Shown piece by piece: positions 35,142 through 44,549 of a stretch of 64,000 nucleotides of DNA. The notes under the pieces were generated by a model. That model did not search any database and had not been told where the DNA came from. It saw only the letters and a list, made by a program, of their open reading frames with translations. The first letter of the stretch is position 1, and the number at the start of each line of letters is the position of its first letter. Source of the DNA: CADEDV01 sp036383515 (GTDB taxonomy: Bacteria; Bacteroidota; Bacteroidia; Chitinophagales; Chitinophagaceae); assembly GCA_036383515.1 (NCBI GenBank), contig DASVOE010000006.1, positions 1 to 64,000 of the forward strand, written 5' to 3'. A program made the translations under genes and the position numbers.

Positions 35142-35161
35142 GGATTACAATATTGTAATCC
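35142..35161. promoter_or_regulatory. 20-bp perfect palindrome upstream of kdgK
   Basis: GGATTACAATATTGTAATCC lies between the uxaC stop and kdgK. It is not followed by a T tract in the direction of transcription, so an operator is more likely than a terminator. Confidence 0.5.
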
Positions 35162-35166
35162 CTTTT

Positions 35167-36606
35167 TTATACTGATATCGTTTTCCCTGTTGGTTGCGGA
35201 TTGAGTTGCCAGTCGAAATAGTTTTTATTGTTGTTGAAGCAAATGTCCTGTATCACCTTACCGATCCAGGTGATATCGTTCGGTAATTCGCCATTTTCTA
35301 TTTCATCGCCAAACAGATCGCATAATATCCTGCGGAAATATTCATGACGGGGAAAAGAAAGAAAACTTCTTGAGTCCGTGAGCATACCGATAAAGCGGCT
35401 CAGCAATCCCATATTGCTGAGTGTATTGATCTGTTTGGTCATTCCATCTTTCTGATCGAGAAACCACCATGATGACCCCCATTGAATTTTTCCGGCTGAT
35501 GATCCATCATTGAAATTACCGATCATGGTTGCCATCAGTTCATTATCGGCAGGATTGAGATTGTATAAAACTGTTTTCGCTAATTTATTGTTGGCATCCA
35601 GCTTATCGAGGAATTTGGCCAACGCTCTGCCCTGTGAAAAATCGCCGATAGAATCCCAGCCGGTATCAGGACCCAGCGTTTGCATCATCCTTGAATTGTT
35701 ATTGCGTAAAGCGCCGAGATGAAATTGCTGCACCCATCCTTTTTCCCAATCCCATTCTGCAAAATGAATGAGCATGGCCGATTTGAATTTGCGTTGTTCT
35801 GCTTCATTCAGTTCTTTGCCACCATGTATCTTGGTAAATATGGTTTCGATTTCAGAACCGGTAAAATCATCGGCATAGATCTCTTCCAGGCCATGATCGG
35901 AAACACCGCAACCCATTGCCGCAAAAAAATCATGACGGTTTTGCAGGGCATACAAAAAGTCATCGAACGAAGAGATGGCGATATTGGTAATGCTCTCCAG
36001 TTTTTTTACATACGCATTGAACTTGATGGCGCTGCTTACGTTCATCGCATTATCAGGGCGAAAAGCCGGCAGTATAGGAATTTCGAAAGCATCGTCTTTT
36101 ATTTTCTGATGATACTCCAGTGAATCAATGGGATCATCTGTAGTGCACACCACTTTCACATTCATCTTCCGCAGCAGGTTGCGGACAGCATATTCCGGGG
36201 TTTGCAATTTCGCTGTGCATTCATCATAAATTGCCCTAGCTGTATCTGCATTGAGTATTGTATCTATATCAAAATAGCGTTGCAGTTCCAAATGTGTCCA
36301 GTGATACAACGGATTTCTTAATGTATAAGGAACCGTTGCGGCCCATTGCTGAAATTTTTCCCAGTCCGTTTTATTACCGGTGCAATAGCTTTCGTCGATC
36401 CCATTGATGCGCATAGCTCTCCATTTATAGTGATCGCCATACAGCCATGCCTGTGTCAGGTTTTTAAATTGCGTATCCTCAGCGATCTGCTGTGGTGGCA
36501 GGTGGCAATGGTAATCAATGATGGGCATGCCCTTAGCATATTCATGATAAAGACGCTGTGCTGTTTTTGTTTTCAGTAAAAAGTTTTCATCTAAAAATTG
36601 TTTCAT
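35167..36606 (-). CDS. uxaC: Glucuronate/galacturonate isomerase
   Basis: 479 residues, close to E. coli UxaC. Visible marks are IIDYHCHLPPQQIAED near the start (metal His-x-His), LYHWTHLELQRYF, CTTDDPIDSLEYH, FRPDNAMN and FLSFPRHEYFRRIL near the end. It converts D-galacturonate to D-tagaturonate (and glucuronate to fructuronate), the first cytoplasmic step for galacturonate freed from pectin. It follows uxaA by about 290 bases and precedes kdgK. Confidence 0.97.
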   Translation of the reverse strand: MKQFLDENFLLKTKTAQRLYHEYAKGMPIIDYHCHLPPQQIAEDTQFKNLTQAWLYGDHYKWRAMRINGIDESYCTGNKTDWEKFQQWAATVPYTLRNPLYHWTHLELQRYFDIDTILNADTARAIYDECTAKLQTPEYAVRNLLRKMNVKVVCTTDDPIDSLEYHQKIKDDAFEIPILPAFRPDNAMNVSSAIKFNAYVKKLESITNIAISSFDDFLYALQNRHDFFAAMGCGVSDHGLEEIYADDFTGSEIETIFTKIHGGKELNEAEQRKFKSAMLIHFAEWDWEKGWVQQFHLGALRNNNSRMMQTLGPDTGWDSIGDFSQGRALAKFLDKLDANNKLAKTVLYNLNPADNELMATMIGNFNDGSSAGKIQWGSSWWFLDQKDGMTKQINTLSNMGLLSRFIGMLTDSRSFLSFPRHEYFRRILCDLFGDEIENGELPNDITWIGKVIQDICFNNNKNYFDWQLNPQPTGKTISV

Positions 36607-36898
36607 ACGACCGTTTTATTTTTTTAAACGAGCTGTTGTGCTACTATCATCGCCTGTTGCGTCGCACTCTTCATCGTTCGGAGCTTTGGTCAACAACCCA
36701 CCCCAGTTGTTTATAATTGAAGAGTTCCTAAATCCGCCCCTCCCAGGAGGGGATGAACCTGTATTCAATTTTTTATTTTTAAATTATCAAGCAACGCTGA
36801 ATTCAATTGTAACTATACACTGTTACCCAATTAAAAAAATATTCTGCCTAAGTTTCCCTTTAGCCCGATAGCTATCGGGGTAGCAAGGGACAGGGTCT
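36607..36898. other. Repeat-bearing gap between uxaA and uxaC
   Basis: 292 bases without a gene. It holds an inverted repeat CCCCTCC-ca-GGAGGGG (36737-36752) and the palindrome CCCGATAGCTATCGGG (36864-36879). It breaks the otherwise tight gene order, so uxaC may have its own promoter here; no clear promoter motif was found. Confidence 0.5.
36864..36879. repeat. 16-bp palindrome CCCGATAGCTATCGGG
   Basis: Perfect palindrome 20 bases beyond the uxaA stop; the same sequence occurs at 55823-55838, next to araA. Confidence 0.85.
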
Positions 36899-38539
36899 TT
36901 ATAAACTTACCCCCCGTTTCCACGGAATAAAATCATCCTGGTTCAGCAATACTGCTTTTGGTATCACATCGCCGCTGGCTGCTTTAATGCAATACTCCAA
37001 TATCTCCTCGCCCATCTGCTGTATGGTTTTCTCTCCTTCCACGATCGGGCCGCAATCAATATCTATAATATCATTCATCCGTTTGGTCAGGTTACTGTTG
37101 GTAGATACTTTAATAGTAGGACAAACAGGATTACCCGTTGGTGTTCCCAGGCCGGTTGTAAATAGTATAAGCGTAGCACCGCTTGCTGCTTTACCGGTGG
37201 TTGCTTCTACATCATTACCGGGTGTACATACCAAATTCAATCCATGTTTGGTGGCCTGTTCTGTATAATCAAGCACATCTACTACGGGTGAAGTGCCTCC
37301 TTTTTTTGCAGCACCTGTACTTTTGATCGCATCCGTGATCAATCCATCTTTTATATTACCGGGTGAGGGGTTCATATGAAAACCCGAACCTGCTTTTTCA
37401 GCCTGGTCGGCATAGGTGCTCATGAGGTGCATGAATTTACGGGCAGCAGTCTCATCTTTTGTTCTGTCAATAATATTTTGTTCAGCGCCACATAGCTCCG
37501 GAAACTCGGCAAGCAATACAGTGCCACCCAATGCTACCAGCAGATCACTGCAATAACCTACTGCCGGGTTAGCAGAGATGCCACTGAACCCATCACTACC
37601 GCCACATTTTACACCAATCGTTAGTTTATCAAGCGTTGCCGGTTTTCTTTCCAGTTTATTTATTTCTACTAAACCTTCAAATGTTTTTTTGATCGCATCA
37701 GCGATCAGTTGTTCTTCGCTTTGTGATTGCTGTTGTTCAAAAATGTATAAAGGTTTATCAAAACCAGGGTTGATCCTTTTCAGGTCTTTTAAAAAATCTT
37801 TTGTCTGTAAATTCTGGCAACCGAGGCTCAGCACGGTAACACCTGCTACGTTCGGGTGATTGGCATAAGCTGCCAGCAACCTGCCTAAGACTTCCGCATC
37901 TTGTCTTATACCACCACAGCCGCCCTGGTGATTAAGAAATTTAATGCCATCTACATTTTTAAAAGGTCTTTCTGTATTCTTTTTGAGAGAAGGAGAAAGA
38001 TCGATCTCTGCAATACTTTTTCCTTCCTGGTAAGATTGAAGTAGGTGCTTCGTGTAGGATTTATATTTATCTGTAACCGCATACCCCAACTCATTGTGCA
38101 GGGCTTCTTTGATCACATCCATATTCCTGTTCTCACAAAAAACGGTGGGAATGAATAACCAGTAGTTAGCAGTGCCAACTCTTCCATCACTGCGATGATA
38201 ACCGTTGAAAGTTTTGTTTTTAAATTTGGATACATCCGGTGCCGTCCATTTATAATCAACTTTACGATAGGTATAAGGAGCCGCAGCATGTTTTGTATTG
38301 GCTGTTGTCATCAGGCTACCGCGGGGAACAGGGTTTTGGGTTTTGCCTACCAGTACCCCATACATGATGATGCTGTCACCGGTATTCATATCCTGTGTAA
38401 AGAATTTATGCTTGGCGGTAATATCGTCCTGCAACGTGTATTCTTCACCTTCATAGCTTATAACCGCTCCTTTTTTAAGATTGGTTAAAGCCACCAGCAC
38501 ATTATCATCGGGATGCACTTTCAATACTACTTGTTTCAT
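36899..38539 (-). CDS. uxaA: Altronate dehydratase
   Basis: 546 residues, longer than E. coli UxaA (about 495) but with the same order: a small N-terminal SAF domain (about 1-90), then the large dehydratase domain with NHQGGCGGIRQDAEVLG, LGCQNLQ, VKCGGSDGFSGISANPAVGY and PEVCG-like FPELCGAEQ. It removes water from D-altronate to give 2-keto-3-deoxygluconate in an iron-dependent reaction. It sits 33 bases after uxaB. Confidence 0.96.
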   Translation of the reverse strand: MKQVVLKVHPDDNVLVALTNLKKGAVISYEGEEYTLQDDITAKHKFFTQDMNTGDSIIMYGVLVGKTQNPVPRGSLMTTANTKHAAAPYTYRKVDYKWTAPDVSKFKNKTFNGYHRSDGRVGTANYWLFIPTVFCENRNMDVIKEALHNELGYAVTDKYKSYTKHLLQSYQEGKSIAEIDLSPSLKKNTERPFKNVDGIKFLNHQGGCGGIRQDAEVLGRLLAAYANHPNVAGVTVLSLGCQNLQTKDFLKDLKRINPGFDKPLYIFEQQQSQSEEQLIADAIKKTFEGLVEINKLERKPATLDKLTIGVKCGGSDGFSGISANPAVGYCSDLLVALGGTVLLAEFPELCGAEQNIIDRTKDETAARKFMHLMSTYADQAEKAGSGFHMNPSPGNIKDGLITDAIKSTGAAKKGGTSPVVDVLDYTEQATKHGLNLVCTPGNDVEATTGKAASGATLILFTTGLGTPTGNPVCPTIKVSTNSNLTKRMNDIIDIDCGPIVEGEKTIQQMGEEILEYCIKAASGDVIPKAVLLNQDDFIPWKRGVSL

Positions 38540-38571
38540 CTGTTCTGTTTTTACTCCTGCACTGGGTTGGA

Positions 38572-40098
38572 TCAGGCAATTATTTTATTTAATTGTACCT
38601 GTTGCAACGCTGCTATCCCACCGTTTTGCATCAATGATTGAATATTTGTTTTTACGGCGTCTGCAAATCCATTTAAACGGGAAAGGTCAGTTCCCCACAA
38701 CTCTTTATCCGCCAATACTGCTTCTGCAATATTCTCTTCTGTATTTTCATTCCATTTACCGGCAAGCTGTGCTGCATGATCATCCTGTATCACATACGTT
38801 GCGCCATTGAGCTGCCCTATAAATTGCCCTTTGTCATTCTTAGTAGCTTTCATAAAAACTAAATAAGCGGCAAAACCCAGCGCCATGTATTCAGGCACCT
38901 GGTCGGTTTTGCTGTAATGTCTTAACAGCAGTGGTACATTTCTCATTTTCATTTTAGAGGTATACTGTACTGATATGCTGATCCATTGATGATCCAATGA
39001 CGGATTACGGAAACGATCCAATACTTTGCCTGCAAATTCACAAGCTTCATTATAGGTAATAATATCGTTAGCGACGGCAGTTGCGAGTTCCTGCATAGCC
39101 AGGTTATACACAAACGACGACATCAATTCATTGGCCATGGCCTCCTTCACGGTGGTAAAACCAGAGAGATAGGCAAGTCCGCAACTGAATGTATGTGTAC
39201 CGTTCAGCAATCTTAATTTCAGCTCCCTGAATTTTTCAATATCAGGAGCTATGACAACGCCTTCATCTGCTTTATGGAATGAAAGTATTTCTTTTACTTT
39301 CTCACTGCCAGATTCAATGGCCCATAAACGGAATACTTCAGACAAGATCATAAGATCGTCTGTGTAGCCCAGTTTATTTTCTGTGCTGATACGATCTTTC
39401 TCCGGCAATTTACCCGGCACAATACGATCTACCAATGAACTGCAGAAATGGTTGGTCTTATCTAACCAGGTAACAAATGAATCATCCAGTTTGTTGAAAG
39501 CTGCCAGTTCAAGCACAATGGCTTTCAATTTTTTGCCATTATCAATGATCAGTTCGGTAGGAATGATCACCATGCCACTTTCTTCCGATCCATTGAAGGC
39601 TTTAAAGCGTTCATATAAAAATGCCAGCAACTTACCGGGAAAAGATTGTGGCGGTGATTGATGGATATCTTCATTGACCAAAGTAATACCTACTTCGGTT
39701 GTATTGGAGATGACAACCTGCATTGCCGGATTATGAGCACAGGCGAGAATGTCTTTCCATTCTTCTTTTGCAGATAACACCCTGCTGATCGAAGAGTTGA
39801 TAATTACTTCATCTACCTGTATGCCGTTTTCAATTCCTTTTACACACAGCGTAAAAAGACCATCCTGTTTGCCAAATTCGTCAGTGCCACCAGCGGAAGT
39901 TGATTTCACGATCACTACCCTTCCATTAAATATTCCCTGGCGGTTGGCTTTATCAATAAAGTAATCAGGCAGGCCGCGCAGCAACACTCCTGTGCCAAAC
40001 TGCAATACTTTCTCCGGTAGCTCCAGTAATTTTTCTTCCGGGATACTTAAGTCCTTTTGCGGCGTTATCTTTTTTAATGTTTGTTTTGACAATTGCAT
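38572..40098 (-). CDS. uxaB: Tagaturonate reductase (altronate oxidoreductase)
   Basis: About 508 residues from ATG 40098; an ATG eight codons upstream (40122) overlaps the remnant frame before it and is less likely. The N-terminal NAD-binding region (VLQFGTGVLLRGLPDYFID) and the C-terminal mannitol-dehydrogenase-like region (LLNGTHTFSCGLAYLSGF, then YTSKMKMRNVPLL) are typical of the UxaB group. It reduces tagaturonate to altronate with NADH. It directly precedes uxaA. Confidence 0.95.
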   Translation of the reverse strand: MQLSKQTLKKITPQKDLSIPEEKLLELPEKVLQFGTGVLLRGLPDYFIDKANRQGIFNGRVVIVKSTSAGGTDEFGKQDGLFTLCVKGIENGIQVDEVIINSSISRVLSAKEEWKDILACAHNPAMQVVISNTTEVGITLVNEDIHQSPPQSFPGKLLAFLYERFKAFNGSEESGMVIIPTELIIDNGKKLKAIVLELAAFNKLDDSFVTWLDKTNHFCSSLVDRIVPGKLPEKDRISTENKLGYTDDLMILSEVFRLWAIESGSEKVKEILSFHKADEGVVIAPDIEKFRELKLRLLNGTHTFSCGLAYLSGFTTVKEAMANELMSSFVYNLAMQELATAVANDIITYNEACEFAGKVLDRFRNPSLDHQWISISVQYTSKMKMRNVPLLLRHYSKTDQVPEYMALGFAAYLVFMKATKNDKGQFIGQLNGATYVIQDDHAAQLAGKWNENTEENIAEAVLADKELWGTDLSRLNGFADAVKTNIQSLMQNGGIAALQQVQLNKIIA

Positions 40099-40100
40099 AC

Positions 40101-40316
40101 TCAATTCATTTCCGGCTTCCATTGTTTATTGAAAACCCAGTTAACAGTTATATCGTTTACAGCTACAGCAGCCGGCAGGTTATTGCTGTACCAGTTAAAA
40201 CCACTTCTTCCTTCACGGTGACAATTATAATAATAAACCCTATGTCCCGATTGAATGATATTGGCAGTTTGTACTCTGCAAATGGCAGAATCTTTCATTT
40301 GGTTGCAAACCTGCAA
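40101..40316 (-). pseudogene. C-terminal fragment, probably of a pectin methylesterase
   Basis: An open frame of 71 codons with no ATG start (TTG at best). It reads GHRVYYYNCHREGRSGFNWY, then VNDITVNWVFNKQWKPEMN and a stop overlapping the longer uxaB start. The pattern resembles the C-terminus of some Bacteroidota pectinesterase proteins; this is from memory of the family and moderate. The bulk of the gene is missing, so it is a relic between the GH105 gene (22 bases upstream) and uxaB. Confidence 0.45.
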
Positions 40317-40337
40317 TCAATATGAAAAAAATCATAT

Positions 40338-42260
40338 CTACTTTATCACAGCATTTTTCAGCAACCATTTCACCAGGTCATTCGCCGCCTCATAATTATT
40401 AAAACCCGGTAACACCTTTCTGCCATCTATATATTCATTATATACCCAGGGATCACCAACGGCAAACACAGCTCCTTTACCATATTTAGCAGTTGCGATG
40501 ATGACATCATTCTCTTTAGTAACCAATGCAGTAGCCGGCGCTTTTACATCCAGCACACTTACTTCTTTTAAATACATTTTTCGTCCGGGAAAAACTTTAT
40601 GCGTGACATCCGTATAAACTGCGCCTGTTTCAAACTCATCATTCTTTACCATATTCCGGCTCTTATCCGTAAAGCTGATCCCGAATTTTGAAGCCAGTAT
40701 ATTGAAATGGGTAAGATCACAATTGAAACTGTCATTGGCCATTAATAATAATACGCCCCCTTCTTTTACCCAGTTGCTGATGACTGCTGCATCTTTATCA
40801 TTCATATAATGGGGTGAAGGATTGTCTCTTACATGATCAGGATCTACGATAATGTATACCGATGCTTTTTTAAGTGTTGCAACTGTTGGCGCCGTATCCA
40901 GTGAAGCAAGCCTGGCTCCATTTTTTTTGAATAGATCACCCAATGTTGAAAAACCTGGGTGTGATCTTTCTTCCCATACATAATGCCAGTATACCAGGGT
41001 GCCGGTAATATCTTTTCTTTTTTCGCTATTGAACCAGCGATCTAATAAAACAGTTTTCCCTTTTCCTGGTGCCTGGGATGGCAGCATTTCCATTTCATTG
41101 CTTGCCAGCAGGAATGCACCGATACCTTTGGGGTCATTTACAATTACCGGTTCACTCATATAATATTCAAAACTTCCATCACGAAAAGGATTGCCACCGA
41201 GGCCTGAAACTTTTACGGTGCCATACAGGTTGGTTTGTCCGTTTTCTACTTTGATAAATTTTTTCACAATCCCATCATACCCTTTTTTAGCAATGGCCAA
41301 TTTTGCCGCCGGCAGGTATCCATTTCTAACGCCTTTTGCAATAGCGTATACAAATTGACAGGAAGCTGATGCTTCGAAATAATTTTTTTCTTTCCCGGGT
41401 CCGTTATAATTCATCACATCATACCAAAGCCCGGTTTGTTTATCCTGTTGTTTTTCTAATGCAATTACCAACCGGTTCAATATATCGATCAACGCTTTTC
41501 TTTTGGGATGAGTGGCCGGGAAATAATCCAAGGCATCTACGATGGCATCCGCATACCAACCCATAGCCCTTGCCCAGAAATGCGGCGATGTTCCCGTTTC
41601 TTTATTCGCCCATTTCATTTGTTTGCTTTCATCCCATGCATGATAGAGTAATCCGGTCTTTGCATCCCGGGCATGTTTTTCCATCCAGATGAACTGGTTA
41701 GCGATATCATCGAAAGCAGCATCTTCATGAAATAACATGGCATACTCTGCATAAAATGGAGCACCCATATATAAGCCATCGAGCCACATTTGATTCGTAT
41801 AGATCTTCTTATGCCAGAAGCCACCTTCCTTTGTTCTTGGGTGTGTCCGTAACTGGTTGCGTAAGGCATCAGCCGCTTTTTTATACTTGTCTTTTCCTAA
41901 TACACGATAAAGCAGCAGAACCAGTTTCCCATTATTTACATGGTCAATATTGTACTCATCCATTTCATACCCTTTGATGGCCCCGTCGGGCTGAACAAAA
42001 TAATCCATCTTCGCCTGTATGGCATTGAAATAACTTACATCCCCGGTATTGGCCCAGATGCCCTCAAAGCCTTTCAGCACTACGCCCATATCATAGCTCC
42101 ATTTATTCAAACCCCCAATAGGAGTTGAATCTTTCCAGCTATTCATGACAGTGGCAGCCATTTGCTGTGACAAAGGTTTTTCCGCCCGTATGGCCGGAAC
42201 AGTTTGTGCCGCTGCAAAAAGACAAATGAATAACAGGAATATGCTGGTTATTTTTTTCAT
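40338..42260 (-). CDS. GH105 unsaturated rhamnogalacturonyl hydrolase with a C-terminal DUF4350-like domain
   Basis: 640 residues with a signal peptide (MKKITSIFLLFICLFAAAQ). The first 370 residues form the GH105 (YteR-like) alpha6/alpha6 barrel: NGKLVLLLYRVLG, IYTNQMWLDGLYMGAPFYA (catalytic Asp), SPHFWARAMGWYADAIVDAL, FEASASCQFVYA. A further 220 residues (VYIIVDPDHVRDNPSP, WVKEGGVLLLMANDS) look like a DUF4350/GATase-like domain. The enzyme removes the unsaturated uronate left by lyases from RG-I fragments, releasing rhamnose. The start overlaps the GH28 stop (TAATG), so the two are coupled. Confidence 0.9.
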   Translation of the reverse strand: MKKITSIFLLFICLFAAAQTVPAIRAEKPLSQQMAATVMNSWKDSTPIGGLNKWSYDMGVVLKGFEGIWANTGDVSYFNAIQAKMDYFVQPDGAIKGYEMDEYNIDHVNNGKLVLLLYRVLGKDKYKKAADALRNQLRTHPRTKEGGFWHKKIYTNQMWLDGLYMGAPFYAEYAMLFHEDAAFDDIANQFIWMEKHARDAKTGLLYHAWDESKQMKWANKETGTSPHFWARAMGWYADAIVDALDYFPATHPKRKALIDILNRLVIALEKQQDKQTGLWYDVMNYNGPGKEKNYFEASASCQFVYAIAKGVRNGYLPAAKLAIAKKGYDGIVKKFIKVENGQTNLYGTVKVSGLGGNPFRDGSFEYYMSEPVIVNDPKGIGAFLLASNEMEMLPSQAPGKGKTVLLDRWFNSEKRKDITGTLVYWHYVWEERSHPGFSTLGDLFKKNGARLASLDTAPTVATLKKASVYIIVDPDHVRDNPSPHYMNDKDAAVISNWVKEGGVLLLMANDSFNCDLTHFNILASKFGISFTDKSRNMVKNDEFETGAVYTDVTHKVFPGRKMYLKEVSVLDVKAPATALVTKENDVIIATAKYGKGAVFAVGDPWVYNEYIDGRKVLPGFNNYEAANDLVKWLLKNAVIK

Positions 42261-43906
42261 TAGTTGATGGTTACACTTTTAGACACTGCTCCCAGTTCAT
42301 AAGTAATTTTTTCTTTCGCCTTCGAAGCATCTGTATTTTTTATAGTGATATTGCTGCTTTTCCCGCCGCTGATCCTGAAAAGTAATGCAGCCCCGCTCTT
42401 ATAAGTAATATTATCAAATACCAGTTTATCACTTTGCATCACATCGATCACCGGGTCCGTATCACTACTGATCACTTTTATATTTTTAAATGTTATGCCT
42501 GTTGCTTCCTGCACATCGATTCCTTGTTTTACCTGCAGCACCATATTCTCCAGCACAATATCTTTTACATGCATTTCCGGCAAGCCTCTTAAAAAAATTC
42601 CTTTGGCTGCGCCATTGCAATACACATTGCTGATATAAAAATTTTTGAACACCGGCGTCGTTTCATCTGCTGGCAATAGTTCTACTTTAGGCAATTCCCT
42701 TTTTTCTCCTGCCAGGACTACCGGATCCTTTGCCATATAATACATGTCAAACAAAATCGCTTCTGCCGGAATATCTTTCATGTAAATATCTTTAATGAAA
42801 ATATTCTCTACTACGCCGCCACGTCCTCTTGTTGTTTTAAAACGAAGCCCGATATCAGTGCCAATAAAGGTACAGTTGCTGACATGAATGTTCCGGGCAC
42901 CACCACTCATTTCACTGCCGATCACAAACCCGCCATGTGCAGCATATACAGTGCAATCCCGGATGATCACATTCTCGATGGGTCTTCCCCGTTTCCTTCC
43001 TTCTGCATCCCGGCCGCTTTTCATACACAGCGCATCGTCACCCACATCAAATACTGAGTTTTCAATCAGCACATTTTTACAGCTCTCCGCATCAATGCCA
43101 TCTCCGTTCTGTGCATACCAGGGATTTTTTACCGAAACATTTCTTACGGTTAAATTTTCGCATAACAGCGGATGCAGGCACCAGGCGGGTGAGTTTTGAA
43201 AAGTCACTCTTTCAATCAGGATAAGTTTACACGCTGTCAGTACTAATAAATTAGGACGAAGAAAATCTTTGATGCTTTCATAAAAGGCAGCATCTTTTTC
43301 AGGGCTGATCATGCCCGGGTTAGTCATCTTAGACCCTTTCATGAATTGTTCAGAAGGATACCATGTCTTTTTATCATCACTTAGTACACCACCTGAAGCC
43401 AGTTTCTTTTTCCATTGACTTTCGGTGAGTTTTTCACTCTTTACAGCTCTCCATACATCACCATTGCCATCAATGATGCCTTTACCGGTGATGCCAATAT
43501 TCGTTGCATCTGTAGCCGAAATCGGGGATTGGTTTCTCATCTGTGGCAAGCCTTCCCAATGCGCTTTTATCAACGGATACTGTGTTTTATCATTTGTAAA
43601 TAATAAAGTAGCTCCCGCCGCCAAATGAAGATTGATATTGCTTTTAATAACCACAGGGCCGGTTAGCCATAATCCGGCTGGCACCAATACAACACCCCCA
43701 CCTTTTTTATACTGGGCTTCAATGGCTGCATTGATACTCTTCGTATTCAGCGTATAGCCATCTGGAACAGCGCCAAACTTTGCTATGCTGAGCGTATCTT
43801 TTTTAAACTTCGGAACAAGAATAACAGGAAGCTTACCTGTAAACTGGGCCTTTGCCTGCAAAGAAAAAAATGCCAGTAGCAATATGCTGAGAATCTTTTT
43901 GATCAT
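42260..43906 (-). CDS. GH28 polygalacturonase, secreted
   Basis: 548 residues from ATG 43906, which gives a clean signal peptide (MIKKILSILLLAFFSLQAKA); an in-frame ATG further upstream does not. The right-handed beta-helix signatures are present: NGDGIDAESCKN, VGDDALCMKSGRD (catalytic Asp residues), HGGFVIGSE and RFKTTRGRGG. It hydrolyses the galacturonan backbone of pectin in the periplasm or outside. A shared operator-like site lies 86 bases upstream. It is coupled to the GH105 gene. Confidence 0.93.
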   Translation of the reverse strand: MIKKILSILLLAFFSLQAKAQFTGKLPVILVPKFKKDTLSIAKFGAVPDGYTLNTKSINAAIEAQYKKGGGVVLVPAGLWLTGPVVIKSNINLHLAAGATLLFTNDKTQYPLIKAHWEGLPQMRNQSPISATDATNIGITGKGIIDGNGDVWRAVKSEKLTESQWKKKLASGGVLSDDKKTWYPSEQFMKGSKMTNPGMISPEKDAAFYESIKDFLRPNLLVLTACKLILIERVTFQNSPAWCLHPLLCENLTVRNVSVKNPWYAQNGDGIDAESCKNVLIENSVFDVGDDALCMKSGRDAEGRKRGRPIENVIIRDCTVYAAHGGFVIGSEMSGGARNIHVSNCTFIGTDIGLRFKTTRGRGGVVENIFIKDIYMKDIPAEAILFDMYYMAKDPVVLAGEKRELPKVELLPADETTPVFKNFYISNVYCNGAAKGIFLRGLPEMHVKDIVLENMVLQVKQGIDVQEATGITFKNIKVISSDTDPVIDVMQSDKLVFDNITYKSGAALLFRISGGKSSNITIKNTDASKAKEKITYELGAVSKSVTIN

Positions 43907-43945
43907 CACACGAGAATCGTTGAAATAAACACACTGTTTATACTG

Positions 43946-44012
43946 CAATTTTACCCTAAAGCCTATCGTTTTCAAGGGTTTCTGAAGTCTTTATTTACGC
44001 AAACGTTGCCGG
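43946..44012 (-). promoter_or_regulatory. Promoter and shared operator upstream of GH28
   Basis: The 21 bases 43992-44012 (plus strand, starting TATTTACGCAAACGTTGCC) match 47141-47161 at 20 of 21 positions. The core GCAAACGTTGC is nearly palindromic, as in LacI-family operators. A -7-like TAAAATTG (43953-43946) lies 38 bases further in the direction of transcription. Confidence 0.6.
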
Positions 44013-44048
44013 CATCGATGCCATCTTGCCGTATTCAGCATCACCTTC

Positions 44049-44483
44049 TTAGGTTAATTTAACAGCCTGCCTGGCCAGCAATTTCCACTTGCCGTTTTGT
44101 TTTTGCCATACCAGCAATACCTTCAATTTTACGGTGCCGGGTTTACCATCATCGTTGGTGCTTGCGTTCAGGATATGTCTTACAACAGCTGTCTTTCCGC
44201 TAACGCTGATCGTTTGCTCCGTCAGCTCAATGCTGACAAAATCAGACTTGCCACTGGCGATTTTTTCGACAAACTCGGCTTTGTTTTCAACGCCGCCGCC
44301 TGAATGCCCATAACTCAATTGATCAGCCGCTATATTTTCTAAGGAAGTCCTGTTACCACTGATCATTGCATTTCGCAATTGTTCTACTGCTGCAGCTACT
44401 TTTGTTTCGTGTTTGTTTTGTGCCAGCGTAGTGATACTTGTCAGCAGTAACATAAAAACGGGGAGCAAAAATTTATTCTTCAT
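44049..44483 (-). CDS. DUF4440 / NTF2-like secreted protein
   Basis: 144 residues from ATG 44483, which opens a signal peptide (MKNKFLLPVFMLLLTSITTLAQ). The rest fits the SnoaL/DUF4440 fold: VEQLRNAMISGNRTSLENIAADQLSYGHSGG, then EFVEKIASG and VLLVWQKQNGKWKLLARQ. Such small cone-shaped proteins are often accessory or ligand-binding; no reaction can be assigned. It lies between the GH43 and GH28 genes in the pectin locus, so it may help handle a pectin sugar, but that is a guess. Confidence 0.8.
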   Translation of the reverse strand: MKNKFLLPVFMLLLTSITTLAQNKHETKVAAAVEQLRNAMISGNRTSLENIAADQLSYGHSGGGVENKAEFVEKIASGKSDFVSIELTEQTISVSGKTAVVRHILNASTNDDGKPGTVKLKVLLVWQKQNGKWKLLARQAVKLT

Positions 44484-44549
44484 ATATATAATTTTAAAAC
44501 TGGTTGACCATCGGCACAAGATCAATTAATTCAGCATTTTTACCGGGCT

